64,000 nt of DNA. Origin: an uncultured Alcanivorax sp. (GTDB lineage: Bacteria; Pseudomonadota; Gammaproteobacteria; Pseudomonadales; Alcanivoracaceae). A model generated the notes under the pieces. The model did not search any database. It was not told the origin of the DNA and saw nothing but the letters and a program-made list of their open reading frames with translations. The stretch spans positions 186,001 to 250,000 of the forward strand of contig NZ_CAMYIV010000004.1 of assembly GCF_947258575.1 (NCBI RefSeq). The letters run 5' to 3'. The position numbers were made by a program, and so were the translations under genes. Of the stretch, positions 16,393 to 24,234 are shown one piece after another. Positions within the stretch are counted from its first letter, which is position 1. Each line of letters starts with the position of its first letter.

Positions 16393-17586
16393 TTAGCGCC
16401 GGGTGACCTTGCCGATCACGGTGTTATCCAGATAGTCCGCCCAGGCCTGCAGCATTTCCCGGCGTTTTTCCTGATAGAGCTGACGGTCGCTCTGTTCGTC
16501 GCCGGTCTGGTTGAGCAACTGTGACTGGATCTGTTCCGCCTGGTAGCCCAGCTCGCCCAGCGCGGTAGCGGCCAGAGTGCGCAGGTTATCGGTGGACACG
16601 GGTGTGGTGCGGGTGACTTTTTTCAGGGCGCCGGTGAGGGTGCTGGCGCCCAGGTGCTTCTTGCGATCGCGGGTGCCGGGGAAGATATATTCCTGACGGC
16701 CGGTGATCGGTTCCATCTCCCGCAACAGCTCCACCGCCTGGCGGGGCAGGGGCACGGTAATGATCTTGCTGCCGTCCGGGCTGTCCGGGTTCTTGCGGCG
16801 GATGCGCCATTCTCCGGCATCCAGATCCATGTCCGACCAACGTGCGTTGACGATCTCGCTGGGCCGGGCCAGCAGCCAGACGGTCAGCTTGAGTGCCGCG
16901 GTGGTGGTGGTGCGGCTCCATTGGCCAAGCACACCGCTGGCCAGATTGAAGAGTTGCTCACGGGTGCTGAGCAGGAATTCCGGCTCGGTGCCGGAGCCGG
17001 TAAGCCGGCGGCGCAGAGCGCCGGTCTGCTGGAAGCCGGCGACGCCGGTATCGCGGGCGTGGCCGTAGACCCGTTTGGCGATACCCAGTACCCGCTTGCC
17101 CTTGTCCAGATGCCCCTCGGCACCCAGGGCGGCAGCCAGGGATTTCAGATCTTCCGGGGTCACTTCGCTGACCACCCGCTTGCCAATGCTGGAGATCAGG
17201 TAGTTTTCCATCTGTCGCTTGGTGCGGCGGAATTGTTCTTCCGAGACTTCAAACCGGTAGACCCGTTCCAGCCAGTCCCGCGCCACCGCCTCGAAGGTTT
17301 CCACCGAGGGGCTGAACACTTCCCGTTTTTCGCAACGGGTGATCGGGTCCGTGCCGTCGGCGATCAGCTCCCGGGCTTCGTCACGAAGCTGACGGGCGAA
17401 GGCCAGCGTGACCTCGGGGCAGGGGCCCAGGGTAATGACCTTGCTGCGGCCATCGAACCGATAGCTGAATTTCCAGGTACGGTTGCCATTGGTCTCTACC
17501 AGCAGGTAGAGCCCCTTGTCGTCCCGGAGTTTGTAGTCTTTCTTCAGGGGTTCGGCGTTGCGGACGTCCGCGGAAGTCAGGGCCAT
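16393..17586 (-). CDS. Tyrosine-recombinase-like protein with altered active site
   Basis: A 397-residue protein built like P4-type integrases. It has an N-terminal DUF4102/arm-binding domain (KKDYKLRDDKGLYLLVETNG), a core-binding region, and a C-terminal catalytic domain. The first Arg is kept (LARPSEIVNARW, Arg241). The HxxR box reads STDNLRTLAAT, with Asp333 in the His position and Arg336 kept. The next His is Gln360 (LLNQ). The nucleophile is unclear: Tyr371 in RQLYQEKRREM is possible, but by alignment to the typical Y-x5-Y-x-E-K-R pattern the catalytic Tyr position is Ser366. No tRNA, att repeat or phage gene is adjacent, and the reading frame is intact. It may be a domesticated or inactive integrase. 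Confidence 0.75.
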   Translation of the reverse strand: MALTSADVRNAEPLKKDYKLRDDKGLYLLVETNGNRTWKFSYRFDGRSKVITLGPCPEVTLAFARQLRDEARELIADGTDPITRCEKREVFSPSVETFEAVARDWLERVYRFEVSEEQFRRTKRQMENYLISSIGKRVVSEVTPEDLKSLAAALGAEGHLDKGKRVLGIAKRVYGHARDTGVAGFQQTGALRRRLTGSGTEPEFLLSTREQLFNLASGVLGQWSRTTTTAALKLTVWLLARPSEIVNARWSDMDLDAGEWRIRRKNPDSPDGSKIITVPLPRQAVELLREMEPITGRQEYIFPGTRDRKKHLGASTLTGALKKVTRTTPVSTDNLRTLAATALGELGYQAEQIQSQLLNQTGDEQSDRQLYQEKRREMLQAWADYLDNTVIGKVTRR

Positions 17587-17756
17587 GGCTCGCTGCAGGT
17601 CAGGTTATTGTCGGCATCGAGCAAAAACGATGCAGGGATGTTCAGACAATAAGCTACCCAGCTTTGCCGATGCGTTCAATTGCTGTGCGGCAAGTACCGT
17701 TGGCTGGCTGCTGACCAGGGCCCGCCTTGCCAGTGCTGAGGCGAGCCCCGTCAGCG

Positions 17757-17933
17757 TCAGGTGGTGGCGTCGCTGATGGTCGTCTGTGCGCCATCAAACA
17801 GGCCCTTCACCTCGCCACCGGCGAGTACGATGGTAGCGATGGCCACCATGGCGATCAATGAAACGAGAATGGCGTACTCCACAATAGAAGCGCCACTTTC
17901 TTCCTGTAAAAATGCAGTGATGAGCTTGAACAT
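17757..17933 (-). CDS. Flp/Fap-type pilin, 58 residues
   Basis: A very short type IVb (Flp) pilin. The leader MFKLITAFLQEESG is followed by ASIVEYAILVSLIAMVAIAT. Prepilin cleavage is expected after Gly14, which puts the conserved Glu-Tyr at mature positions 5-6, as in Flp subunits. The remaining residues are GGEVKGLFDGAQTTISDATT. The ATG has AGGAGG about nine bases upstream. Flp pilins normally sit at the head of a tad/rcp/cpa secretion cluster, but none is in this window: the gene lies alone between the integrase-like gene and cydA. Confidence 0.85.
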   Translation of the reverse strand: MFKLITAFLQEESGASIVEYAILVSLIAMVAIATIVLAGGEVKGLFDGAQTTISDATT

Positions 17934-18258
17934 GGCCTCGCCCTCCTGGCGGCTTGGGTATCCTTCATAATCACAATAGCACGCTTGTCCCGGTACGGTG
18001 ATGGCTTTGATTTATGCAAAAAGGAGGGCATGAAGTTCAGGTTTTTTGGGGCTTTCGTCATCAAGTTGCCGGTTTTCGGTGATATTTCTCTCGCCGGTGA
18101 GTAATGCGAAATTTAAGTGTTTGTTGGCTTCTTGTAAGAGGGGCCAACAACCAGGGCTGCGCTAGGGCAATTTGTCACACAACGCGGCGATGTCTATGTG
18201 CTAGCCTAATGAAAATCATGAATCCTGTTCGCAGGCCTGACATGTGGAGGTTGCGCCC
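17934..18258. other. Intergenic region upstream of cydA
   Basis: This 325-bp gap between the pilin and cydA holds the cydAB promoter. A TTGTCA hexamer at 18172-18177 with a 17-bp spacer to TATGTG at 18195-18200 is the best candidate. Upstream, TGTTGGC (18122-18128) and GCCAACA (18143-18149) form a small inverted repeat that could be an operator. A 24-codon ATG frame after AGGAGG at 18030-18104 is noted but not called. Confidence 0.4.
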
Positions 18259-19635
18259 GTGGAGTTCGATCCGTTTTTGCTTGCCCGTCTGCAGTTCGCC
18301 GCCAATATCAGTTTCCATATTCTTTTCCCCACTATCACCATCGGCCTGTGTTGGGTGCTGTTCTATTTTCGGTTGCGCTACACCTTTTCCGGTGACAAGG
18401 CCTGGGAATATGCCTACTTCTTCTGGGTAAAAATTTTTGCCTTGAGCTTCGCCCTGGGGGTGGTGTCCGGCATCACCATGAGTTTCCAGTTCGGCACCAA
18501 CTGGCCGGGCTTCATGGAGCGTGCCGGCAATATTGCCGGGCCACTGCTGGGGTATGAGGTGCTCACCGCCTTTTTCCTGGAAGCCTCTTTCCTGGGCATC
18601 ATGCTGTTCGGCAAGGACCGGGTCTCCAATCGCACTCACCTGATCGCCACGGTGCTGGTGGCAGTGGGGACTTCATTCTCCGCGTTCTGGATTCTCAGCC
18701 TCAATTCCTGGATGCAGACACCGACAGGCTATCGCATCGAAGAGGGCGTGTTCTTTGTGGAGAGCTGGTGGGAGGTAATCTTCAATCCTTCGTTCCCCTA
18801 TCGCCTGGCGCATATGTTCAACGCCTCTCTGCTGACTGCGGCTTTCCTGATCATGGGGGTGAGTGCCTGGCGAGCCATGCGCGGTGTGGACGGCCCGGCC
18901 ACCTGGAAAGTCATGCGTACCGGTGCGTTGATGGCTGCGGTGCTGGCGCCGCTGCAGGTGTGGATTGGTGACCTGCATGGGCTCAACACCCTGGAGCATC
19001 AGCCGGCCAAGATCGCCGCCATGGAAGGTATCTGGGAAACCGAGAAGGGCGCGCCGCTGACCCTGTTCGGCTTTCCCGATGAGGAAGCAAAGACCACGCA
19101 CATGGCCATCAAGGTGCCCAATCTGGCCAGCCTGGTCCTCACCCATGAGTGGGACGGTGAAGTGCTGGGTCTCAATGAGTTCGAGGGGGAGACCCCACCG
19201 GTGGCACCGGTGTTCTGGGCGTTTCGGGTGATGGTCGGCATTGGCATGCTGATGGTGCTGGTAGGCTGGTGGTCCGCCTGGCGGTTATTCCGCAACCGGG
19301 ATGAAAATCGTGAGACACAGACCTGGCTATTGCGTGCCCTGTCAGTGATGACCTTCTCCGGCTGGATTGCGGTGCTGGCGGGCTGGTATGTCACTGAAAT
19401 TGGTCGCCAGCCCTGGGTGGTGGATGGGCTGTTGCGGACCGCCGATGTGGTGGCGGATCACAGCAGTGCCACCGTTGCCGGCACCTTGTTCGGCTATGTG
19501 CTGCTGTATCTGTTCCTGCTGGTGTCTTATATCGCCACCCTGCGCCATATGGCCACCAAGCCGGCACGTTCCCTGACGCTGACACCTCAGCAACGGGCCA
19601 TGAACGACGCGGAAACTGCCGAAGGAGAAGCATGA
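18259..19635 (+). CDS. cydA: Cytochrome bd ubiquinol oxidase subunit I
   Basis: A 458-residue haem-bearing subunit of the bd-type quinol oxidase, which reduces oxygen to water at the inner membrane without proton pumping. Haem ligands and proton-path residues are in place: His20 (NISFHILFP), Glu100 and Glu108 (GYEVLTAFFLEASFLG), WMQTPTGY at 151-158, and His185 (YRLAHMFNAS). The periplasmic Q-loop after KIAAMEGIWETEKG is short, as in cyanide-insensitive CioA-type enzymes rather than the long-loop E. coli CydA. GTG 18259 is preferred because GGAGG lies nine bases upstream and the peptide then begins like other CydA proteins. It overlaps cydB by four bases. Confidence 0.9.
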   Translation: MEFDPFLLARLQFAANISFHILFPTITIGLCWVLFYFRLRYTFSGDKAWEYAYFFWVKIFALSFALGVVSGITMSFQFGTNWPGFMERAGNIAGPLLGYEVLTAFFLEASFLGIMLFGKDRVSNRTHLIATVLVAVGTSFSAFWILSLNSWMQTPTGYRIEEGVFFVESWWEVIFNPSFPYRLAHMFNASLLTAAFLIMGVSAWRAMRGVDGPATWKVMRTGALMAAVLAPLQVWIGDLHGLNTLEHQPAKIAAMEGIWETEKGAPLTLFGFPDEEAKTTHMAIKVPNLASLVLTHEWDGEVLGLNEFEGETPPVAPVFWAFRVMVGIGMLMVLVGWWSAWRLFRNRDENRETQTWLLRALSVMTFSGWIAVLAGWYVTEIGRQPWVVDGLLRTADVVADHSSATVAGTLFGYVLLYLFLLVSYIATLRHMATKPARSLTLTPQQRAMNDAETAEGEA

Positions 19636-20633
19636 TGGATCTGGGATACTGGCTTCCGTTGTTCTTTGCTGGTGCCATGGGGCTGGCACTGCTGATCTAT
19701 GTGATTCTCGATGGTTACGATCTGGGCATCGGCATGTTGCTGCCTTTTGCCAGCGATGACGAAAAGGATGTGATGGTGGCGGCCATCGGGCCGTTCTGGG
19801 ATGCCAATGAAACCTGGATTGTGCTGGGTGTGGGTATCTTGCTGATTGCCTTTCCGCAGGCCCATTCCATCGTGCTCACCTCCCTGTACCTGCCGGTGAC
19901 ACTGATGCTGATGGGGCTGATTCTGCGCGGGGTATCGTTCGATTTCCGGGTCAAGGCCGGCGACAAGCACAAGGCGAAATGGAATCGTCTGTTTGCCTTC
20001 GGCTCACTGGTGGCGTCGGTTTGTCAGGGCTGGATGCTGGGCGCCTTTGTCACCGGCCTCACCGGCGATGCCACCAGCACCCTGTTTGCCGCACTGATCG
20101 CGGTGGCGCTGCCGTCCCTGTACATCATGCTCGGCGCCGCCTGGCTGCTGATCAAGACCGAAGGCGAGCTGTTCAACAAGGCCGTACGCTGGGGGCGAAT
20201 GGCGGTATGGCCCATGGGCGGTTTTCTGCTGCTGATTTCCATCGCCACCCCGCTGGTAAGCAGTGCCATCGCCGACAAATGGTTTACCCTGCCCAACGCC
20301 ATCGGTCTGATGCCCATTCCTCTGGCGACAGCGCTGGCCTATGCAGGGCTGATCTGGGTGTTCAACAGCAAGCAGATCCTGCACAACGGCTATGGCTGGC
20401 TGGCCTTTGTGGCGTTGATGGTGGTGTGTGTACTGGCGAGTATCGGGCTGGCCTACAGCCTGTTCCCGGATATTGTCCTGGGGCGGATTTCCATCTGGGA
20501 AGCGGCGTCGGCCACGGAGTCCCTGCTGTTCACCTTCTGGGGTGCCATCATCGCCTTGCCGATGATCCTGGGCTACACGATCTTTATCTATCGGGTATTC
20601 CGGGGCAAAGCGACGCATCTGAGTTACGAGTAG
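19632..20633 (+). CDS. cydB: Cytochrome bd ubiquinol oxidase subunit II
   Basis: A 333-residue multi-pass partner of CydA. It begins with LPLFFAGAMGLALLIYVILD and carries the family signature GPFWDANETWIVLG (about residues 53-66). Helices continue to the C-terminus (TFWGAIIALPMILGYTIFIY). The ATGA overlap with cydA implies translational coupling. No CydX-like or CydH-like small subunit is seen in the 85 bp after the stop; instead a long perfect-looking hairpin (20637-20702) follows and probably ends the transcript. Confidence 0.92.
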   Translation: MMDLGYWLPLFFAGAMGLALLIYVILDGYDLGIGMLLPFASDDEKDVMVAAIGPFWDANETWIVLGVGILLIAFPQAHSIVLTSLYLPVTLMLMGLILRGVSFDFRVKAGDKHKAKWNRLFAFGSLVASVCQGWMLGAFVTGLTGDATSTLFAALIAVALPSLYIMLGAAWLLIKTEGELFNKAVRWGRMAVWPMGGFLLLISIATPLVSSAIADKWFTLPNAIGLMPIPLATALAYAGLIWVFNSKQILHNGYGWLAFVALMVVCVLASIGLAYSLFPDIVLGRISIWEAASATESLLFTFWGAIIALPMILGYTIFIYRVFRGKATHLSYE

Positions 20634-20636
20634 TAA

Positions 20637-20702
20637 TTCGCCTTGTGAACAAGGCTCCAACAGCACTGCGTCATGCTGTTGGAGCCTTGCTTGCAAGGCG
20701 AA
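20637..20702. repeat. REP-type hairpin after cydB (CCTTG/CAAGG family)
   Basis: A 29-bp left arm starting TTCGCCTTGTGAACAAGG pairs with a right arm ending TTGCTTGCAAGGCGAA (26 of 29 positions match). It begins three bases after the cydB stop and lies between convergent genes. A second copy of the same family is at 24164-24230. It probably also works as a terminator. Confidence 0.75.
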
Positions 20703-20718
20703 GTTTTTGATTTTGGTT

Positions 20719-21543
20719 TCATTGCTGAAATAGCGATTTCTCTTTGAGCGATTTTCCCAGTTCTTTCCTGTCTATCCCCGCCATATTGATGGCAAATACC
20801 CCTTCCAGTAATTCCCATAATTCTGCCACGGATGCGAGCGTGTGCTTTTCACTGCTGCCATCCGGAAAGCGCACCGTATAAAGATCGTTCAGCAGGGTGT
20901 GGCGGCGGTCTTCGTCAGTGCGCACGGCAATCAGGTTGTTCACGAATTTGGATTGTGGGTGGCAAGCCACATACCAGTTGGCCATCTCGAAATCCACGGC
21001 ACCCTGTTGCATCAGGTCGAAACGATAGAGCAATCGCCACTGTTCCCCGAGCTGTACCCACAGGCTGTAATGATCCTGATGCGCATCCACCCGGAAAGGC
21101 TCCAGCGGTGTGCTTTGTGGATGACGGGCATGGAGCTTCAGCGGGGCGGTCGGAGTCATGCCGCCGAACCCCACATCGCTGAGGTAGTCCTCACCGTCAA
21201 TCGTCACCAGTAGCAGCATATGCGAGCGCGGTGGCCAGGCATCGTCGGGCTGGTTCCAGTAGACCCGCCCGGTAATACCACGTGCCTGAAATCCCAGCCC
21301 AGTCAGGATTTCCAGAAACAGCAGGTTATTCTCGAAACAGTATCCGCCGCGACGTTGATCAACCAGCTTGTCCATCAGGGCCTGGCTGTCCAGTGACACC
21401 GCGAGCCCCAGCAGAGGGTTAAGGTTCTCGAAGGCGATGGCTTGCAGGTGCAAGCATTGCAGAGCCTTGAGGGTATTCAGGGTAGGCTGCTTTTCTCCCT
21501 GATAGCCGATTCGCTGCAGGTAGCCATCAATATCCAGCGCCAT
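20719..21543 (-). CDS. nat: Arylamine N-acetyltransferase
   Basis: A 274-residue acetyl-CoA-dependent N-acetyltransferase of the NAT/NhoA family. The catalytic triad is readable: Cys69 in RRGGYCFENN, His108 in PRSHMLL and Asp123 in LSDVGFGG. Enzymes of this family acetylate aromatic amines and hydroxylamines, and some act in polyketide or steroid pathways. The start at 21543 (MALDIDGYLQRIGY) fits the family N-terminus better than the ATG 33 bases upstream. The gene is convergent with cydB and divergent from a small membrane protein. Confidence 0.9.
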   Translation of the reverse strand: MALDIDGYLQRIGYQGEKQPTLNTLKALQCLHLQAIAFENLNPLLGLAVSLDSQALMDKLVDQRRGGYCFENNLLFLEILTGLGFQARGITGRVYWNQPDDAWPPRSHMLLLVTIDGEDYLSDVGFGGMTPTAPLKLHARHPQSTPLEPFRVDAHQDHYSLWVQLGEQWRLLYRFDLMQQGAVDFEMANWYVACHPQSKFVNNLIAVRTDEDRRHTLLNDLYTVRFPDGSSEKHTLASVAELWELLEGVFAINMAGIDRKELGKSLKEKSLFQQ

Positions 21544-21643
21544 GGTATGGGTCCTTGTCGGAAAAAGGAGAGGCAAGCATAAAACCTCAACTCAGGTTGA
21601 TGTAAAGTCTCAATATAAAAATAAAGGATAGAGGGGATCAGGG

Positions 21644-22105
21644 ATGAGATGGACTCTGGGGATTCTGGCCGGATGGTTGACGATGTCTTTTACGGCGTCG
21701 GTTATTCCTATGCTAACCATGGCAGTGACAGTCGGCTACATGCACTTGAGGGTAGAGAACGTTTCGCCGGAGGGAAAAGCCGATTGGATAGCAGGTAACC
21801 TGGACAAGGTCATGGAGAATTACTGGGTTATCGCGTATCACGCCTGGGGAATAGGTGCCTTATTGGCTGGGTGGGTGTTGATTCGGGTGACACGAACCGA
21901 TAACGGTTTTTCCGTGGTAGCAGTCTCCCTGCTGATGGGCGCTTATGCCGGGCTGAATTACTGGAGCTGGCCGGGCAGTGTCGGCCCCTTTATGGTTGTT
22001 TCTGTTCTGTTCTTTATCGGCGCGTATATTTCTGATCAGCGCCGTCAAAAAGCATCGAAGTCACATGCCACAGTTGCTGGAGACGATGGAGGAAGAGCGG
22101 ATTAA
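21644..22105 (+). CDS. Hypothetical four-helix membrane protein
   Basis: A 153-residue protein that I do not recognise. Hydrophobic segments lie at about residues 5-30, 62-82, 90-108 and 114-128, with a polar loop LRVENVSPEGKADWIAGNLD between the first two and a charged tail (DQRRQKASKSHATVAGDDGG). It has an ATG with AGGGG nearby. Membrane topology and a conserved-looking start are the only support. Its codon use resembles its neighbours, so there is no sign of recent transfer. Confidence 0.6.
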   Translation: MRWTLGILAGWLTMSFTASVIPMLTMAVTVGYMHLRVENVSPEGKADWIAGNLDKVMENYWVIAYHAWGIGALLAGWVLIRVTRTDNGFSVVAVSLLMGAYAGLNYWSWPGSVGPFMVVSVLFFIGAYISDQRRQKASKSHATVAGDDGGRAD

Positions 22106-22226
22106 CATGGTGAAATGATAAACAGATAGCAGTTGTTAAAAAGGATGCGGGTTAGTCTTTTGCTAAAAAGATAGGACTGATGCGCACAGCACCATGCGCC
22201 ATACAGGGAAGGTGGCAAAAAACGTT

Positions 22227-22754
22227 ATGAAAGTCTCAGTAGCAACGGACAGGCTCACCTTTACGCCGCTCACCGACGCGGACCTGCCGGTGTTGCATGA
22301 CTGGCTGGGCCGCGAGCATGTCAGTCGCTGGTGGGGGCCGCAGCGTAGTCTTGAAGAGGTGATTCGCGATTACCATCCGGCCCAGCGCTGTTTCGGTGGC
22401 GCCATGTTTTTCTTTATCCGCCTGGATGACGAGCCGCTGGGGTTTATTCAGGGGTATGCGCCCATCGAACATCACCATGAAGGCTGGTGGCTGGACATTG
22501 ATGACCCGGGCATACGCGGGGTCGATGTGTTTATCGCCAGCAAAAGTCACCTGGATCATGGGCTGGGCACATCGGCGGTGAGGGCCTTTGTGGACCAGCT
22601 GTTTGATGATCCCCAGGTAACAGAAGTGATCGCCGACCCGGCACCGGATAACCTTCGCGCCATCCACTGTTTTCGCAACGCCGGTTTTGTGGCTCGCCAG
22701 GTGGTGAAGACACCGGACGGGCCAGCCCTGCTGATGACCTGCCCCCGCTCCTGA
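22227..22754 (+). CDS. GNAT acetyltransferase, AAC(6')-like
   Basis: A GCN5-related acetyltransferase of about 175 residues. The order of motifs (LTFTPLTDADLPVLHDWLG, the HVSRWWG segment, FIQGYAPIEHHHEGWWLDID, GVDVFIASKSHLDHGLGTSA, and the VIADPAPDNLRAIHCFRNAGF acetyl-CoA block) is that of the aminoglycoside 6'-N-acetyltransferase/IucB-type branch. Chromosomal members often do not confer resistance; a role on another amine is equally possible. The ATG at 22227 is preferred over one at 22194 because it starts at the first conserved strand. A short reading frame overlaps its stop by one TGATG. Confidence 0.78.
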   Translation: MKVSVATDRLTFTPLTDADLPVLHDWLGREHVSRWWGPQRSLEEVIRDYHPAQRCFGGAMFFFIRLDDEPLGFIQGYAPIEHHHEGWWLDIDDPGIRGVDVFIASKSHLDHGLGTSAVRAFVDQLFDDPQVTEVIADPAPDNLRAIHCFRNAGFVARQVVKTPDGPALLMTCPRS

Positions 22755-22933
22755 TGGCTGTTGTGATAGCGAGCGACAGCTCTGGTGCGGCCGAAACCGC
22801 GCTCTATGATGAGGCCTGCCTGTGCGCCGATTTGCACCAGAGCAGTGAAATTGCCGTGCCGCCTTTCCGACCACTGGTGGCAGCCGGGGCACCAGCGTTG
22901 ATCAGATTTCACTCAGCGGGATCGGCCCTGTGA
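22754..22933 (+). CDS. Possible small coupled ORF of 59 residues
   Basis: The stop of the GNAT gene overlaps an ATG (TGATG) that opens a 59-codon frame, MAVVIASDSSGAAET onward, ending before the diguanylate cyclase. It has two nearby cysteines (ACLCADLHQ) and a Pro/Ala-rich second half. There is no recognisable domain, and the region also contains an inverted repeat (CTCTGGTGC / GCACCAGAG), so chance coding is likely. It is listed only because the coupling geometry is exact. Confidence 0.22.
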   Translation: MAVVIASDSSGAAETALYDEACLCADLHQSSEIAVPPFRPLVAAGAPALIRFHSAGSAL

Positions 22934-22949
22934 CATAATTCCGGTATGA

Positions 22950-24143
22950 ATGAGAACTCATGCCATGCCAGCGGTTGAGCGCAATCCGCTGCCCATCACC
23001 GATCTGCTCGACTGGAGCGATCGGGACAAGAGCCTGTTGCTGTCGGTGCTCACAGGCCTGCTGATGCTCGGTTTTCTCGGCTGGCTGCTGTTGACGGTGA
23101 ACTACACCCGTTTCGGTGAGCAGTTCCTGTCTGTGGAAGGGGCCGGGCTGGCCCGGGATATTTTTCTTTTCAACGTGACTGGCTGGCTGTTGCTGACCTG
23201 TTGGGGAATTGTCCTGCACAAGACCAAGCGTCACTCGGTGGCCTACCCCAATGTGTGTATCCATTTCTTCGGTTTTTCCTTTCTCGGCATTGGTTATGTG
23301 ATGGGGCTGTATAACCCGATCATGGGCCTGGTGCTGGTAGGCTCGCCGCTCACCGGCTTTATTCTTTTTGATTTCAAGCGGGTCACCTGCAGCCTGGTGA
23401 TTCACACCGTTATGGTGCTGGCCATTTATGCGCTGATCGTGCAGGGAAAATTGCAGTACGCCCCGCTGCTCAAGGCGGACCCGGTGACCAAGGATCTGGT
23501 CTCCGTGTACTGGGTTAACAGCATGATCGCCTTTGCCACGCCGTTTCTGGCCATGGTGTTCGGCTTCACCTATGTGTTGCTGCGGCGCTGGCAGATTCGT
23601 GAAAAGCAGATCCGGGCCCTGGCGGTGACCGACCCGCTTACCGGCCTCGACAATCGCCGCGCCCTGTTCGACCAATTCAGCTACGAGCTGGCCCGCAGTC
23701 GCCGCAGCGGCAGCCCGGTGTCGGTCTGCGTGATGGATCTGGATCATTTCAAACAGATTAATGATCGCTACGGGCACGCCACCGGGGACAAGGTGCTATT
23801 GATGGTGGCCCGGGTGTTACGTGAGTGTCTGCGCGAAACCGATCGCATTGGCCGCATCGGTGGCGAGGAATTCATGTTGCTGATGCCGGAAACGGATCAG
23901 CAGGGTGCCGCCAAGGTGATTGAGCGTTGCCGACAGAGGCTCTGCGATACACCGGTAGAGGTGGAGGGGCAGGCGCCGTTCCATGTCAGCGCCAGCTTCG
24001 GTGTCACCTGTTCTGGCACTGGCGCCACCCTGGGAGAGGAGCAGCTCTTCACCCGGGCAGATCAGGCGCTCTATCAGGCCAAGGAGGCAGGACGTAACCG
24101 CATGGCGTTCTGGTCTCGGCCGCAGCAAGCGGCGACAGCCTGA
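22950..24143 (+). CDS. Membrane-bound diguanylate cyclase (GGDEF)
   Basis: A 397-residue enzyme that makes cyclic di-GMP. The N-terminal 215 residues contain six or so membrane helices that form an uncharacterised sensor (similar in shape to MASE-type modules). The C-terminal GGDEF domain begins at VTDPLTGLDNRRALF and has the active-site RIGGEEFML (GGEEF variant, normally active). A product-inhibition I-site RETD lies exactly five residues before GGEEF. DLDHFKQINDRYGHATGD is the substrate/metal loop. The start could be 22950 or the ATG at 22965. No effector or phosphodiesterase is adjacent; the gene stands alone and is followed by a REP hairpin. Confidence 0.9.
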   Translation: MRTHAMPAVERNPLPITDLLDWSDRDKSLLLSVLTGLLMLGFLGWLLLTVNYTRFGEQFLSVEGAGLARDIFLFNVTGWLLLTCWGIVLHKTKRHSVAYPNVCIHFFGFSFLGIGYVMGLYNPIMGLVLVGSPLTGFILFDFKRVTCSLVIHTVMVLAIYALIVQGKLQYAPLLKADPVTKDLVSVYWVNSMIAFATPFLAMVFGFTYVLLRRWQIREKQIRALAVTDPLTGLDNRRALFDQFSYELARSRRSGSPVSVCVMDLDHFKQINDRYGHATGDKVLLMVARVLRECLRETDRIGRIGGEEFMLLMPETDQQGAAKVIERCRQRLCDTPVEVEGQAPFHVSASFGVTCSGTGATLGEEQLFTRADQALYQAKEAGRNRMAFWSRPQQAATA

Positions 24144-24163
24144 GGGATAGCGGTAGGTGTTCG

Positions 24164-24230
24164 TTGGAGCTTTGCTTGCAAGGCGAAGTGGTCAGATAAC
24201 CCTTCGCCTTGCGAGCAAGGCTGGCTCCAA
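24164..24230. repeat. REP-type hairpin (CCTTG/CAAGG family), copy 2
   Basis: TTGGAGCTTTGCTTGCAAGG on the left pairs with CCTTGCGAGCAAGGCTGGCTCCAA-like sequence on the right. It is the same family as 20637-20702. It lies between the convergent diguanylate cyclase and dehalogenase genes, five bases from the dehalogenase stop. Confidence 0.75.
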
Positions 24231-24234
24231 CAAG

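Noticed and set aside
16654..17652. Antisense frame of 332 codons opposite the integrase-like gene
   Set aside because: Composition is that of a shadow. The integrase-like frame, though degenerate in its active site, has a recognisable domain order.
16393..17760. Integrated phage or genomic island next to the integrase-like gene
   Set aside because: No tRNA target, no direct repeats at the borders, no change in base composition, and flanking genes are ordinary core genes.
23000..23800. Antisense frame opposite the diguanylate cyclase
   Set aside because: The membrane and GGDEF domains are unambiguous on the plus strand; the antisense frame is Gln/His-rich noise.
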